From: Candidatus Accumulibacter aalborgensis
GTDB lineage: Bacteria; Pseudomonadota; Gammaproteobacteria; Burkholderiales; Rhodocyclaceae
Assembly: GCF_900089955.1 (NCBI RefSeq)
Contig: NZ_FLQX01000117.1
Location: 21,314 to 85,313 of the forward strand
DNA length: 64,000 nt
Reading direction: 5' to 3'
Shown here: positions 48,544 through 56,467 of the stretch, one piece after another
Position numbering within the stretch: the stretch's first letter is position 1
Layout of the letters: each line of letters opens with the position of its first letter
The notes under the pieces: generated by a model
What the model saw: the letters and a program-made list of their open reading frames with translations, nothing else
Databases searched by the model: none
Told to the model about the DNA's origin: nothing
Made by a program: the position numbers and the translations under genes

Positions 48544-48823
48544 CGGCCTCACCTTCGTTTAGATAGTCCCGAGTCGCCTTGCGACTGGGGATGATTGTCT
48601 TGAGGAAGAAGTAGTTTTCCTCCTCGACGAACGGCACCAAGTAAGCGTAGTTGTCCGCAGCGACGACAAGGATGCGCTGCCGCGGGTACTTCGCTTGGTT
48701 CGGATGGGCCAGGATGTCGAGCAGCCCGCCGGACTCGATTGCCACCACGACGCTCTCGAAGGAAATGCCCCGATCAACCTTGAGCGCTTCGTTCTTCTCT
48801 GTGCCCCACCGGAATGGCTTCAT
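48530..48823 (-). CDS. BrnT-like toxin
   Basis: A 97-residue protein, MKPFRWGTEKNEALKVDRG…, with GISFESVV, ILVVAADNYAYLVPF and TIIPSRKATRDYL. The pattern of an N-terminal EKN..L…GISFE followed by a beta-sheet with Arg and a C-terminal RKAT fits RelE-fold BrnT toxins (ribosome-independent RNases). Subfamily uncertain. It starts 59 bases after an attC-like box, as a cassette gene should. Confidence 0.82.
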   Translation of the reverse strand: MKPFRWGTEKNEALKVDRGISFESVVVAIESGGLLDILAHPNQAKYPRQRILVVAADNYAYLVPFVEEENYFFLKTIIPSRKATRDYLNEGEADAED

Positions 48824-49257
48824 CGGGGAATGCTACACCGCTGTGTGCCTTTTGTCACCAGATGACGCCCGAGACTGAGACGCCCAACGTTCGCGTTCAG
48901 GGGCCGGACGCGGCCTTATGCGGCCGGTCGCCTGCAGCGCAGGGTTGGCATGGATGCATGATTGCAAGACTTGAGCTCGCGCTTTCATTGCGATACGGAC
49001 GGGCGGCGGAGAGATGTCGATAGGGCTTGCCACGCCGCGACAGGGCCGACAACGCCAGATTGGTATCGGCCTGGTATCAGCTTGGCACTTCATGCGGCGT
49101 TGCGCCAAAGAGTCGTGCGGCGGCACAGAGCGCACAGGTGGGATGGCGCGCCCCTGGATTTCGGTAATCAGCAGGTCGAGAGCGGAGTCAGTTCCAACAT
49201 GACGGCATTTTCTTGGTTCGTTTTATGTGTTGTAATGTTAGAACTGACCCCGCCTTC
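48689..49257. repeat. Direct repeat R2, copy B (569 bp)
   Basis: Second copy of the block at 47500-48069, differing mainly by substitutions and one base lost in the attC-like site. Confidence 0.9.
48882..48950 (-). repeat. attC-like site 4
   Basis: Minus strand: TGCCAAC at one end (one base altered), GTTGGGC at the other, 69 bp. It lies immediately upstream of the intact brnT-like gene. Confidence 0.75.
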
Positions 49258-49291
49258 CCTGTTAGAACTGACCCCGCCTTCCCTGCTCCAG
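48951..49291 (-). other. Cassette of unknown content (copy B) with GTTAGAACTGACCCCGCCTT repeats
   Basis: 340 bases homologous to the copy A cassette. The end at 49237-49284 holds two tandem units of the GTTAGAACTGACCCCGCCTT motif. I see no gene I can defend. Confidence 0.5.
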
Positions 49292-49393
49292 TCTTTTTTG
49301 GCATCGCGTAGTTGTATAAAACAGACTGCCTAAGGTGGATGGCAGTAACGGCAAGGTAAGGCATTTAATTCGACCCTGGCCCCTTTAATCCTC
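49292..49393. repeat. Direct repeat R1, copy B (orphan hicA promoter)
   Basis: 102 bases copying the hicA upstream region plus ATGCCAAAAAAGA, without the rest of hicA. It abuts the downstream half-site of the 147-residue gene. Confidence 0.9.
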
Positions 49394-49403
49394 ACGGTAT
49401 GGG

Positions 49404-49844
49404 TTAGACCGCATGCTTGGTGCCAAACAGAATTGCGAGTATCCGCTTATGTGCAGGCCCAGGTAGTTGCGGATGGAGTTGAGACCAACGTCTTTCGTCA
49501 AATTTCTCGATTGCGTTGACTACCTGGCCTGAATTATGGACTGGCGGTTCCTCTCCAAGAACCTTCCCGATACGATTGGCTACGAGGCGAAAACTATCGA
49601 GAGTTTGCTCTTGATCGAGTGCGCCATCGTTATCGACCTTTATGCGCATATAGTCGATTCGAACGATCTGCTTTGGCTTTCTGTTTTCTAAAGTGTAGAT
49701 GACGGTCGCGACGTTAATTGTGCATCCAGAAAACCGTTGCAACGACGGTTTATGCCTCATATAGAAATCGTTAAATGATCGCTGCGATACTTGAATGATC
49801 GAGTTGTCGTCACCCACAACGAAGAAGCGGTAGCCCAGATTCAT
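49404..49844 (-). CDS. Unknown cassette protein
   Basis: A 146-147-residue soluble protein from ATG 49844 (MNLGYRFFVVGDDNSIIQVS), without membrane segments or motifs I recognise. Content is more AT-rich than the backbone genes. It begins 18 bases from the GTTAGAC box of site 5, and its TAA stop lies in a GTCTAAC half-site (49403-49409), so it fits a cassette gene closely. A GTG at 49880 inside the attC-like site is also in frame. Confidence 0.7.
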   Translation of the reverse strand: MNLGYRFFVVGDDNSIIQVSQRSFNDFYMRHKPSLQRFSGCTINVATVIYTLENRKPKQIVRIDYMRIKVDNDGALDQEQTLDSFRLVANRIGKVLGEEPPVHNSGQVVNAIEKFDERRWSQLHPQLPGPAHKRILAILFGTKHAV

Positions 49845-49861
49845 AGGGATTCTCTGTTGCT

Positions 49862-49919
49862 GTCTAACGTCTGAATTCACCGGTGCTGCGCGGTTTTATT
49901 GCGGCAGTCCGGGTTGAAT
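49862..49919 (-). repeat. attC-like site 5
   Basis: Minus strand ATTCAAC … GTTAGAC, both boxes fitting RYYYAAC and GTTRRRY; 58 bp. The inner arms CCGGACTGCCGC and GCGCAGCACCGG pair with bulges around an AT-rich loop. Confidence 0.78.
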
Positions 49920-50163
49920 GAAGCGTTACGCATTTAATCGACCCTGACCCCTTTTTACTTGGGAATGTTAGAACTGACCCCGCCTTTTCCTCTGACCCCG
50001 CCTTTTCCTTTAGCACTGACCCCGCCTTTTCGCTGACCCCGCCTTCTTCTTTTGTATATTTTCATAAGCGCTCTCGGATAAGTTCTCCGATCTTCAGAAG
50101 GCCCCAGGCCGTTGAAAACCGGGAACGGAAGCACGGAAGACTTTTTGATGACCGCTTAGCTTC
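49920..50163. other. Non-coding junction between cassette array and nuclease gene
   Basis: Holds the GCATTTAATCGACCCTGACC motif at about 49930-49949, the tandem repeat and about 110 further bases with no gene and no attC I can fold. Confidence 0.5.
49970..50047. repeat. Degenerate tandem repeat of TGACCCCGCCTT
   Basis: Four units of TGACCCCGCCTTTTC in about 78 bases, preceded by GTTAGAAC. The same unit occurs once at about 48055 and twice at 49237-49284. Confidence 0.85.
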
Positions 50164-51237
50164 TCAGTTATATTGAGTAGCATCTATGCCGCTGCGATGC
50201 CACTCAAGCAATTTGCCACGGTCGATTAGTATTACGCTAGCGTTCTTGGATGCGCTCTTCACCGCTTCGTCCGTAAAATAACTCGTAGTAACTATATAAC
50301 CGCGCCACGCAGAATTCTCTTCAACCACGCCCTTGAACTGCTGGATTGTTGGGCGACCAACGCCGTTCTCTTCGGCATTCCGTTTGCACTGCACAACGAT
50401 TAGTCCATTTGAATGGCGAGCAAAGCCATCAACGCCAGCGTCATTGCTTTTCTTGGTAGCCCATGCAAGCAAACCCGCGTCTTGGAAAAAACTCATTACG
50501 TGCTTTTCGAAGTCGTATGGATTCATCCTAAAAAGCATCGTTTGAACCTCGGAGTCGCCTGATCTACATTCCTGCCGGCGTGGCGACATGATCTCCTCTG
50601 ACATTGCCTTTCGCATTTCATGACTTGAGCGACGAAGTATTTCGTCTTTTGCGATCATGTACGCAACGATTGATACGTAATTTCTAGCCTCGGAATTACT
50701 CAACACGGCTTCAAGAACTGAAGTAATGCCGGCCGCGCCGAGAAAAATCACCAGTAAGATGGGCATTCCTATCGCTGATCCGAAGCCGGCTATACCAACT
50801 GAAGGCCCGCCGAGGATGGCACCAGCACTCAGGGTCACCGGAATTGCAATCTTTACAGCAAGGGGCATGTCGGCGTTTTTATAACTTCGATACGCTTGGC
50901 TCACACTTCGGAAAACGCCTTTGGCGAGCCGTCTAGAATCCGTCAACGCGTATATCTTCTTGGCCTTCGACGCTGTGCTCCAACCGTCATTTCCGAGAAA
51001 CTCTCTCGCTGTCGCTAGCCATGCGACTGCATCCATCCGATCTTGTTCGATTGAACAGCTAGAAATAGCTTGTACAAACAGTGAAACCACCCACCCCTTG
51101 ACTGCCTTGATGGGCGCATTTTGTGAAGCCATATCATGCGCGGCCCCAGCGATACGGTCCACTGAGTCTTTAGCAAACCTCGCTGACGCCAAAGTTACTG
51201 AGGTAATTGCGGCCTGAGCTTTAGATCGAATACTCAC
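50164..51237 (-). CDS. Membrane-associated Mrr-like restriction endonuclease family protein
   Basis: A 357-residue protein. N-terminal helical region (1-125), hydrophobic segments at about 130-185, then a C-terminal Mrr-type nuclease domain (about 245-350). PD-(D/E)XK residues are visible as NDAGVDGFAR and IVVQCKRN, followed by IQQFKGVVEE. Start is GTG. Base composition is AT-richer than the surroundings, suggesting transfer. Mrr proteins cleave modified or foreign DNA; membrane-linked versions are of unknown role. No methyltransferase partner. Confidence 0.85.
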   Translation of the reverse strand: MSIRSKAQAAITSVTLASARFAKDSVDRIAGAAHDMASQNAPIKAVKGWVVSLFVQAISSCSIEQDRMDAVAWLATAREFLGNDGWSTASKAKKIYALTDSRRLAKGVFRSVSQAYRSYKNADMPLAVKIAIPVTLSAGAILGGPSVGIAGFGSAIGMPILLVIFLGAAGITSVLEAVLSNSEARNYVSIVAYMIAKDEILRRSSHEMRKAMSEEIMSPRRQECRSGDSEVQTMLFRMNPYDFEKHVMSFFQDAGLLAWATKKSNDAGVDGFARHSNGLIVVQCKRNAEENGVGRPTIQQFKGVVEENSAWRGYIVTTSYFTDEAVKSASKNASVILIDRGKLLEWHRSGIDATQYN

Positions 51238-51530
51238 ATTCGTTGCCTCGTGTCTCTGATGAAGGCTCTGGAAGCCCAGCGTGAAGTAGCAATCCCAGTT
51301 GACGCTTTACTTTGCGTCATTATGCTCTGTATCTGTACAGCCATTGGAAAATTTAGATACAAATCAATCAGGTATACCATGAACACGTCCACTAAAATTT
51401 CCGGCAATTGCGTCAATGCCGATCGGCTCCTGGTTCCATCGGCAACTCCGTGAATATCTCAGCGAGCATCGCCTGCAAAAAACTATAGCATAAGGAGGGA
51501 CGAGCCCGATGTCGACCGCTCGCGGCCCAA
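51238..51530. other. Intergenic AT-rich junction
   Basis: Nearly 300 bases between the nuclease gene and the flavoprotein gene. It is AT-rich around 51300-51400, then returns to backbone composition; no gene or RNA recognised. Confidence 0.5.
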
Positions 51531-54191
51531 TCAATCCATTCCCAGTTTCGCCAGACCCGACAGGTCTCCCCGCCGCAAATCGGCCCGGATCGTAGTCAGG
51601 TCCACTCCGTCCTGTACGACCCGCGTGAAGTCGTTCGCTGACCGCGGTGGGCCGACGTAGATGGCGCCGGCCAGCACGCCCTGACGGAGGATCAGCCGCC
51701 ACCACGCCACATCGTGCGCCGCCGCGGTGTATTCCTCGTCGCCGGGCTGGGCGACGATTTCGCCAAAGCTGCGCAGGTCGATGCCGTCGCATTTGAGCTG
51801 CAGGACGATGCGCGGCGCCTGGTAGGGCTGGCCCTGGCCAAGGAGTGCGCCGGCGGCCGTTCCGGCCTGCGCGGCGCCGACGGCCCACAGGCCGGCGATG
51901 GCGCCGGGTGTTTCGGCCAGTTCGGCGACGTCGCCGACGGCGTAGATGTCCGGGTCGCTGGTCCGCATGCACGAGTCGACCTTGATGCCGCGGCCGACTT
52001 CGAGGCCGGCAGCGCGTGCCAGTTGCGTGTTGGCGCTGATGCCAAGGCAGGCGACGAAAATATCGGCCCTGGCGCATGGCCCGTGCGCCAGCCAGGCGGC
52101 GCGTAGCGTTTCGCCGTGGCCTTCCCAGCGGGTGACACTGGTGTCGGTGAGGACCTGGATGCCGATGCCTTCGAGGTAGGCGGCGAGGCGGGCGGAACCC
52201 TGGTCGTCGAGTTGGGCGTTCATCAGCCGGTCGGAGCGCTGCAGGAGCGTGACGTGCAGCCCCAGGTGGTGCAGCGCGTCGGCCGCTTCGACGCCGAGGA
52301 CGCCGCCGCCGACCACCAGCGCGCGCCGCGCGCGCCGCAGTTGCACGTGATTGCGCAGCGCCTGCGCGTCTTCGGCCGAGCGCAGGACGAAGGCGTTGTC
52401 GAACGACAGAAAATCCGGGTCGGGCGTCGTGCAGTGCGCGCCGGTGGCCAGAATCAGCTTGTCGTAGGGCAGGCTTTCGCCGGTAGCCAGCAGCACGGTC
52501 TTGTGGGGCCGGTCCAGCGAGCGGGCGATCGAGTTGCGCCAGACTTCGACCCGATTCTTCGCGTACCAGTTGTCGGGGATCAGTTGCAGGCCATCCATTC
52601 CGGTGCGGCCGTAGATCAGCCGGCCGATGGCCATGCGATTGTAGAAGTGCAAGGGCTCGCTGCTGATCATGTCGATCTGCAGCGACGGGCTAAGGGCGCG
52701 CAGTCGTTCGGCGGCGCTGGTGCCGGCGATACCGTTGCCGATGATCACCACGCGGGAAACATCAGTTCCCAGGGCGTGGTCCACGGCGGGCGCGGCCGGG
52801 GTCGCGACGGCTTGCTCCGGTCCGGCCGAAGTCGGATCGCGGTCGATGACCACCGGGCCGCTGACCCGGCACATGCACGCCAGCCGGGCTTTGCCTTCGA
52901 GGCCGAGTCGCCGCAGCGTCGCGGTTTCGTCGTCGCCAGCCGGGGTCAGGTGCTGACTGCCGGCGCACACCACGACGGCATCGGCGCCGCACAGACCGGC
53001 GCGGCAACCGTAGTTGATCTTCAGCCCGGCGCCCTCGATGGCATCGAGCAGGGTCGCTCCCTTGGCGACAGGGAAAGCGACCCTGGTCTCCCGGTCGGTC
53101 ACTTCGGCTCCCTGCTGGCCGCCGAAGCGCGTGCGCATCTGCGTCTTGCGGTTTGGCTCTGCCGTCGGCGCGGCGGGTTTTGCCGACGCTTTCTTGAACA
53201 GTCCTTCGGCGTGGAGGCTGGAGACCAGCAGGACCCCCCCGCCGATCACGCCGCCGCTGCGGCTCACCGCGATGGCCCACTCGGGTGCCGAGAAGGACAA
53301 GAAATAGCCGAGCGTACCGAGCACGATCGGGCCGCCAAACCAGTAGAAGATGGTCAGCGCGACGGCGGCGAAAACGGCCGCGACGCGATGCGGCGAGAGC
53401 GGGAAATAGCTCGTGGCGATGGCGTACAGGCCGGCCGAGGCGCAGCACGAGCCGAGCAGGATGGCAAGATAGAGGTCAAGGCCATAGGTCTGCGTCGGCC
53501 CCTGCAGGAAATAGGCGCCGATCAGTCCGGGCAGCAGGCCGATGAACAGCCTCCGCTGGCCGGCATAGCGCGGGTCGGAATCGACCAGGTCGGCAAAAAT
53601 CGCTCCGCGGGGATTGAAGTCGTAACAATTCTTCTGGCAGCCGACACAGGTCGGGCAATAGCCGTTCGGCACGACGACCAGCGGCGCCTGGCCATACGTG
53701 CGCTGGATCGGCCCCAGCGGGCAGAAGGTGCCGCACCAGCCGCTGCGCCCGGCAAAAATCAGCCCGCCGACAAAGGCCAGGGCCAGTACGCCGACGATGC
53801 CGGCGGCGACCACCCCCCCTTCATGATTGAGGAGCGGCGAACGGGCGGCGACGCAGCCGATGAACAGGGCGACGGCGATCAGGAAAGCCGTATCCTTCCA
53901 CTTGCCGGGCAAGGGTCGGTTGCGGCTGGTGTCGGTCATGCGCGGAATCTGGTTGAGGAAGGCCATCGGGCAGACCTGCCGCCACAGTCCCGGCGCAATC
54001 ACCAGCACCGCCGGCAGCACGGGAATCGCCAGCCCCCACCAGAGTTTCAGCCCGACGCCGGGAGCGAGCGCCAGCAAGGCAGCGAAGCCCAGCGTGACGA
54101 GCAGCGTGAGGACGCGCAGGACTTGCCACACCGTCTTCGGCAGGGCTGAGGTGCGTTTGGTGTAATTGGCGAAGAATAGCTCGGGGCTCAT
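51531..54191 (-). CDS. Fused membrane ferredoxin / 2Fe-2S / FAD-NAD(P)H oxidoreductase
   Basis: An 886-residue protein. Part 1 (about 1-320) is a polytopic NapH/NosR-like membrane part with CGTFCPLGP and a CPTCVGCQKNC cluster. Part 2 (about 350-450) is a 2Fe-2S ferredoxin with CRAGLCGAD…and CMC. Part 3 (about 480-870) is an FAD-dependent oxidoreductase of the rubredoxin-reductase/NirB type with VVIIGNGIAGTSAAERLR, a central VVGGGVLGVEAADAL and DIYAVGDVAEL. It is a plausible quinone-to-ferredoxin/NAD(P)H electron route in one polypeptide. Partner unknown. Confidence 0.85.
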   Translation of the reverse strand: MSPELFFANYTKRTSALPKTVWQVLRVLTLLVTLGFAALLALAPGVGLKLWWGLAIPVLPAVLVIAPGLWRQVCPMAFLNQIPRMTDTSRNRPLPGKWKDTAFLIAVALFIGCVAARSPLLNHEGGVVAAGIVGVLALAFVGGLIFAGRSGWCGTFCPLGPIQRTYGQAPLVVVPNGYCPTCVGCQKNCYDFNPRGAIFADLVDSDPRYAGQRRLFIGLLPGLIGAYFLQGPTQTYGLDLYLAILLGSCCASAGLYAIATSYFPLSPHRVAAVFAAVALTIFYWFGGPIVLGTLGYFLSFSAPEWAIAVSRSGGVIGGGVLLVSSLHAEGLFKKASAKPAAPTAEPNRKTQMRTRFGGQQGAEVTDRETRVAFPVAKGATLLDAIEGAGLKINYGCRAGLCGADAVVVCAGSQHLTPAGDDETATLRRLGLEGKARLACMCRVSGPVVIDRDPTSAGPEQAVATPAAPAVDHALGTDVSRVVIIGNGIAGTSAAERLRALSPSLQIDMISSEPLHFYNRMAIGRLIYGRTGMDGLQLIPDNWYAKNRVEVWRNSIARSLDRPHKTVLLATGESLPYDKLILATGAHCTTPDPDFLSFDNAFVLRSAEDAQALRNHVQLRRARRALVVGGGVLGVEAADALHHLGLHVTLLQRSDRLMNAQLDDQGSARLAAYLEGIGIQVLTDTSVTRWEGHGETLRAAWLAHGPCARADIFVACLGISANTQLARAAGLEVGRGIKVDSCMRTSDPDIYAVGDVAELAETPGAIAGLWAVGAAQAGTAAGALLGQGQPYQAPRIVLQLKCDGIDLRSFGEIVAQPGDEEYTAAAHDVAWWRLILRQGVLAGAIYVGPPRSANDFTRVVQDGVDLTTIRADLRRGDLSGLAKLGMD

Positions 54192-54215
54192 GGTGTGGCT
54201 CCGGGAAGCAGAGGC

Positions 54216-54689
54216 TCAGCAGGCGATCTGGAGCTGGCGCAAACGCCGGCTGGTATAGGCCGCCAGGTCGGTCAGCACGGCGATGGCCAGGGAAGGCTTC
54301 CAGGCGGCCAGTTGGTCGAAGGAGGTCCGGCGCAGGGCCAGCAATTCGGTGCTTTCGAGTGTGCTGGCGGAAATCGCGCTGGCTTCGCCGTCGAGGAACG
54401 ACGAGATGCCGAATACTTCGCCCTCGACCAGGCGATCGACTTCCCGTTCGGTCTTGCCTGTTTCGGCAACGGTGATGCGGATGCTGCCGGAGACGACGAT
54501 GAACAAGGCATCGTTGCGCTCGCCGGCGGCGATGATCCGGCTGCCCGCGGCGAAGCGCAGTTCGGCGACGAAACTGTCGAGGGTGTCGAGATCCTCATCC
54601 GAGAACTCGCGCAGAACCGGCCGCAAGGGCTTGCTCCGGGACTCCGCGTTGACCTGCCGGTCAGGGTCGGTGTAGCTGAAAAACTCCAT
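54216..54689 (-). CDS. Cyclic-nucleotide-binding (CRP-like) domain protein
   Basis: A 157-residue protein made of one cNMP-binding beta-barrel with FAAGSRIIAAGERNDALFIVVSG and EGEVFGISSFLDG. No C-terminal helix-turn-helix is present, so it is a stand-alone sensor rather than a CRP/FNR transcription factor. AGGAGG is five bases before the ATG at 54689; upstream in-frame ATGs exist. 24 bases upstream of the flavoprotein gene, so probably co-transcribed and perhaps its regulator. Confidence 0.85.
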   Translation of the reverse strand: MEFFSYTDPDRQVNAESRSKPLRPVLREFSDEDLDTLDSFVAELRFAAGSRIIAAGERNDALFIVVSGSIRITVAETGKTEREVDRLVEGEVFGISSFLDGEASAISASTLESTELLALRRTSFDQLAAWKPSLAIAVLTDLAAYTSRRLRQLQIAC

Positions 54690-54789
54690 GGTGCCTCCTG
54701 GCGCGTGGGTGCTGGCGCCGAGCGCTTGTGAATACATCAATGAATAGCGGTCTATCGGGCTGCGGCAATCTTTTCACAGCCTCTGAGCG

Positions 54790-56463
54790 CTAATCGGGTT
54801 TCTTCCGGTCAGTCTGGTCCGTTACCCCGCCGAAGGCCTGGAGGAACGAAGCGACGGGTCGGTCCGGCTGTAAAGGCGGGCGGCTGTTCCAGCGCTCGAC
54901 GTAGAGATCCCATAACCTGGCCTTGCGTGAGATCAACAGTTGCCCGAGGCGGTTTTCCGCCCCCGCCGCCTTGTCGATGGCTGCCGGGGCCAGTTCCTTG
55001 CTCAGGGTTACGGTAGCGGCGCGGATGGCCGCATCGGTTTGCCGGCAGTATTGGCGCAAGTCGGTCAACGAGGCCTGGAATGACTGGCGGCCGTCGAGGT
55101 AGGCTCGTCTGGGCGGGCCGAACAGCACACGCAAGGCTTCCTCGCTGGTCGGCAGCAGAGTGAGGGGATTGCTGGCGCCCGACCCGGCGCGCGCGCCGAG
55201 TGGTTGGCCGGTGGGCTGGCCAAGGGCCGCGTCGCGCAGGGTCAGCAATTGCCGGATTTCACCGGTAAGCAGCAGGATCAGTTCGCCCATCCGCTCGCCG
55301 AGAACCGCGGCATCGGCTTCGTCAAGGTCGCCCGGCGACAGCCCCAAACCGCGCGCGATGCCAGCCAGCACCGGGTCGCCTGCCGGCGGCTGGCCGGCGC
55401 CGTCAGGGGGGGCTGCCTGTTTGGCGATCCGATCGGCGACCTGATGACCTGCGTCCACGGCTTCGTTTATGCCGGCTGCCGGCGTCGCGGCGGCCGGTGC
55501 CGGCCGGGTCTTGTCCACCCGGGCGATGCGGGTCACGCCGTCTTCGGCCTGCGAAACCCTCGCTGCCACTGAGTCACCGGAACGAGCGACGGGCGTCGGA
55601 GCGATTGCCGACGCGTCGGCGAGCATCGCCGCCGGGTCGCCGCCGCGCCGCGCGCCGCTCGCTCGACGGGCTGGCGTGGGCCTGCCAGGGCTTGCTTCTG
55701 CCGGGGCCGGCGAGGCTGCCGGGTTTTCCGCTCGCTGGCCGGCGGCGACCGACGGCGCCTCGTCGGCCACGCCGCTCACCTGCACGGTGATCAGGTAAAC
55801 GCCAATGAGCAGTTGGTCGCCATCGCGCAGCCGATAACTGCCGCTGAGCCGCTCAGCGCTGTGATTGACGAAGGTTCCGTTGGACGAGTGGTCGTCGAGC
55901 ACGAAAGCGCCATTGGCGAAGCGAATCGAACAATGTTCGCGGGACACGCTGCCGGTCGGGTCGGGCAGGGTCCAGTCGGCGCTGGCGTCGCGGCCGATGG
56001 TCAGCACGCCCTGGCCGCCCAGTGTGGCGGTCAGTGAGCGCTGGTCGGCGTGCGCGGGCGGGTTCTTGATCGTCAATTGCAGCCGCGGATCGGTCACCGG
56101 GCGCGCCACGAGGCGGGTCTGGTCATCCGGGGCTTGCCCGGTCTCTTCCGTCAATTCAACGCGGATGAGGTAGGCGCCGATGAGCAGCCCGTCGCCGTCG
56201 CGCAGGGTGTGCGGGCTGTCCAGGCGGGCCTTGCTACCGGCCAGGAAAGTGCCGTTGGTCGATTGGTCGTAGAGCAGATAAGCATTGGCCGAGCGGCGGA
56301 TTTCGCAATGGTTACCCGACATCAATCGGCTGGGATCGGGCAATGTCCAGTCCAGGCCCTCCGAGCGCCCGATGCTGAGCGTCTCGCGGTCGCCGAAGTC
56401 GATGCTCGCCGCAACGGTCGCTGGCAGACCTGCGGCGTTCTCGAGCGTCAGGCGAAGCGTCAT
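54790..56463 (-). CDS. tagH: TagH-like protein with two FHA domains
   Basis: A 557-residue protein. Two FHA domains at about 30-110 and 145-225 show LSGN/SREHCSIR and NGTF core motifs (phosphothreonine-binding). A Pro/Ala/Gly-rich linker (about 235-360) leads to a C-terminal domain (about 370-540) with NPLTLLPTSEEALRVLFG, as in type VI secretion TagH. No other type VI genes are in the window. It might act in another phosphorylation-controlled system. Confidence 0.75.
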   Translation of the reverse strand: MTLRLTLENAAGLPATVAASIDFGDRETLSIGRSEGLDWTLPDPSRLMSGNHCEIRRSANAYLLYDQSTNGTFLAGSKARLDSPHTLRDGDGLLIGAYLIRVELTEETGQAPDDQTRLVARPVTDPRLQLTIKNPPAHADQRSLTATLGGQGVLTIGRDASADWTLPDPTGSVSREHCSIRFANGAFVLDDHSSNGTFVNHSAERLSGSYRLRDGDQLLIGVYLITVQVSGVADEAPSVAAGQRAENPAASPAPAEASPGRPTPARRASGARRGGDPAAMLADASAIAPTPVARSGDSVAARVSQAEDGVTRIARVDKTRPAPAAATPAAGINEAVDAGHQVADRIAKQAAPPDGAGQPPAGDPVLAGIARGLGLSPGDLDEADAAVLGERMGELILLLTGEIRQLLTLRDAALGQPTGQPLGARAGSGASNPLTLLPTSEEALRVLFGPPRRAYLDGRQSFQASLTDLRQYCRQTDAAIRAATVTLSKELAPAAIDKAAGAENRLGQLLISRKARLWDLYVERWNSRPPLQPDRPVASFLQAFGGVTDQTDRKKPD

Positions 56464-56467
56464 CCGC

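Larger units (their letters stand above)
46780..49920 (-). mobile_element. Integron-type gene-cassette array without integrase in view (CALIN)
   Basis: The segment contains five attC-like sites (46914-46982, 47693-47761, 48122-48190, 48882-48950, 49862-49919) and one half-site (49403-49409). Each has RYYYAAC-type and GTTRRRY-type boxes at its ends and an imperfect inner stem. On the minus strand each site follows a gene or toxin-antitoxin pair, and hicB and the 147-residue gene have their TAA stop inside the RYYYAAC box. Cassettes in order on the minus strand: the 147-residue gene, repeat block B, BrnT-type pair, unknown cassette, truncated brnT/hicA promoter, hicAB, antitoxin fragment. No integrase gene lies in the window. 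Confidence 0.78.

Noticed and set aside
46780..51237. CRISPR array interpretation of the repeat-rich region
   Set aside because: Repeats are few, of uneven length and contain genes between them; there are no uniform short spacers or cas genes.
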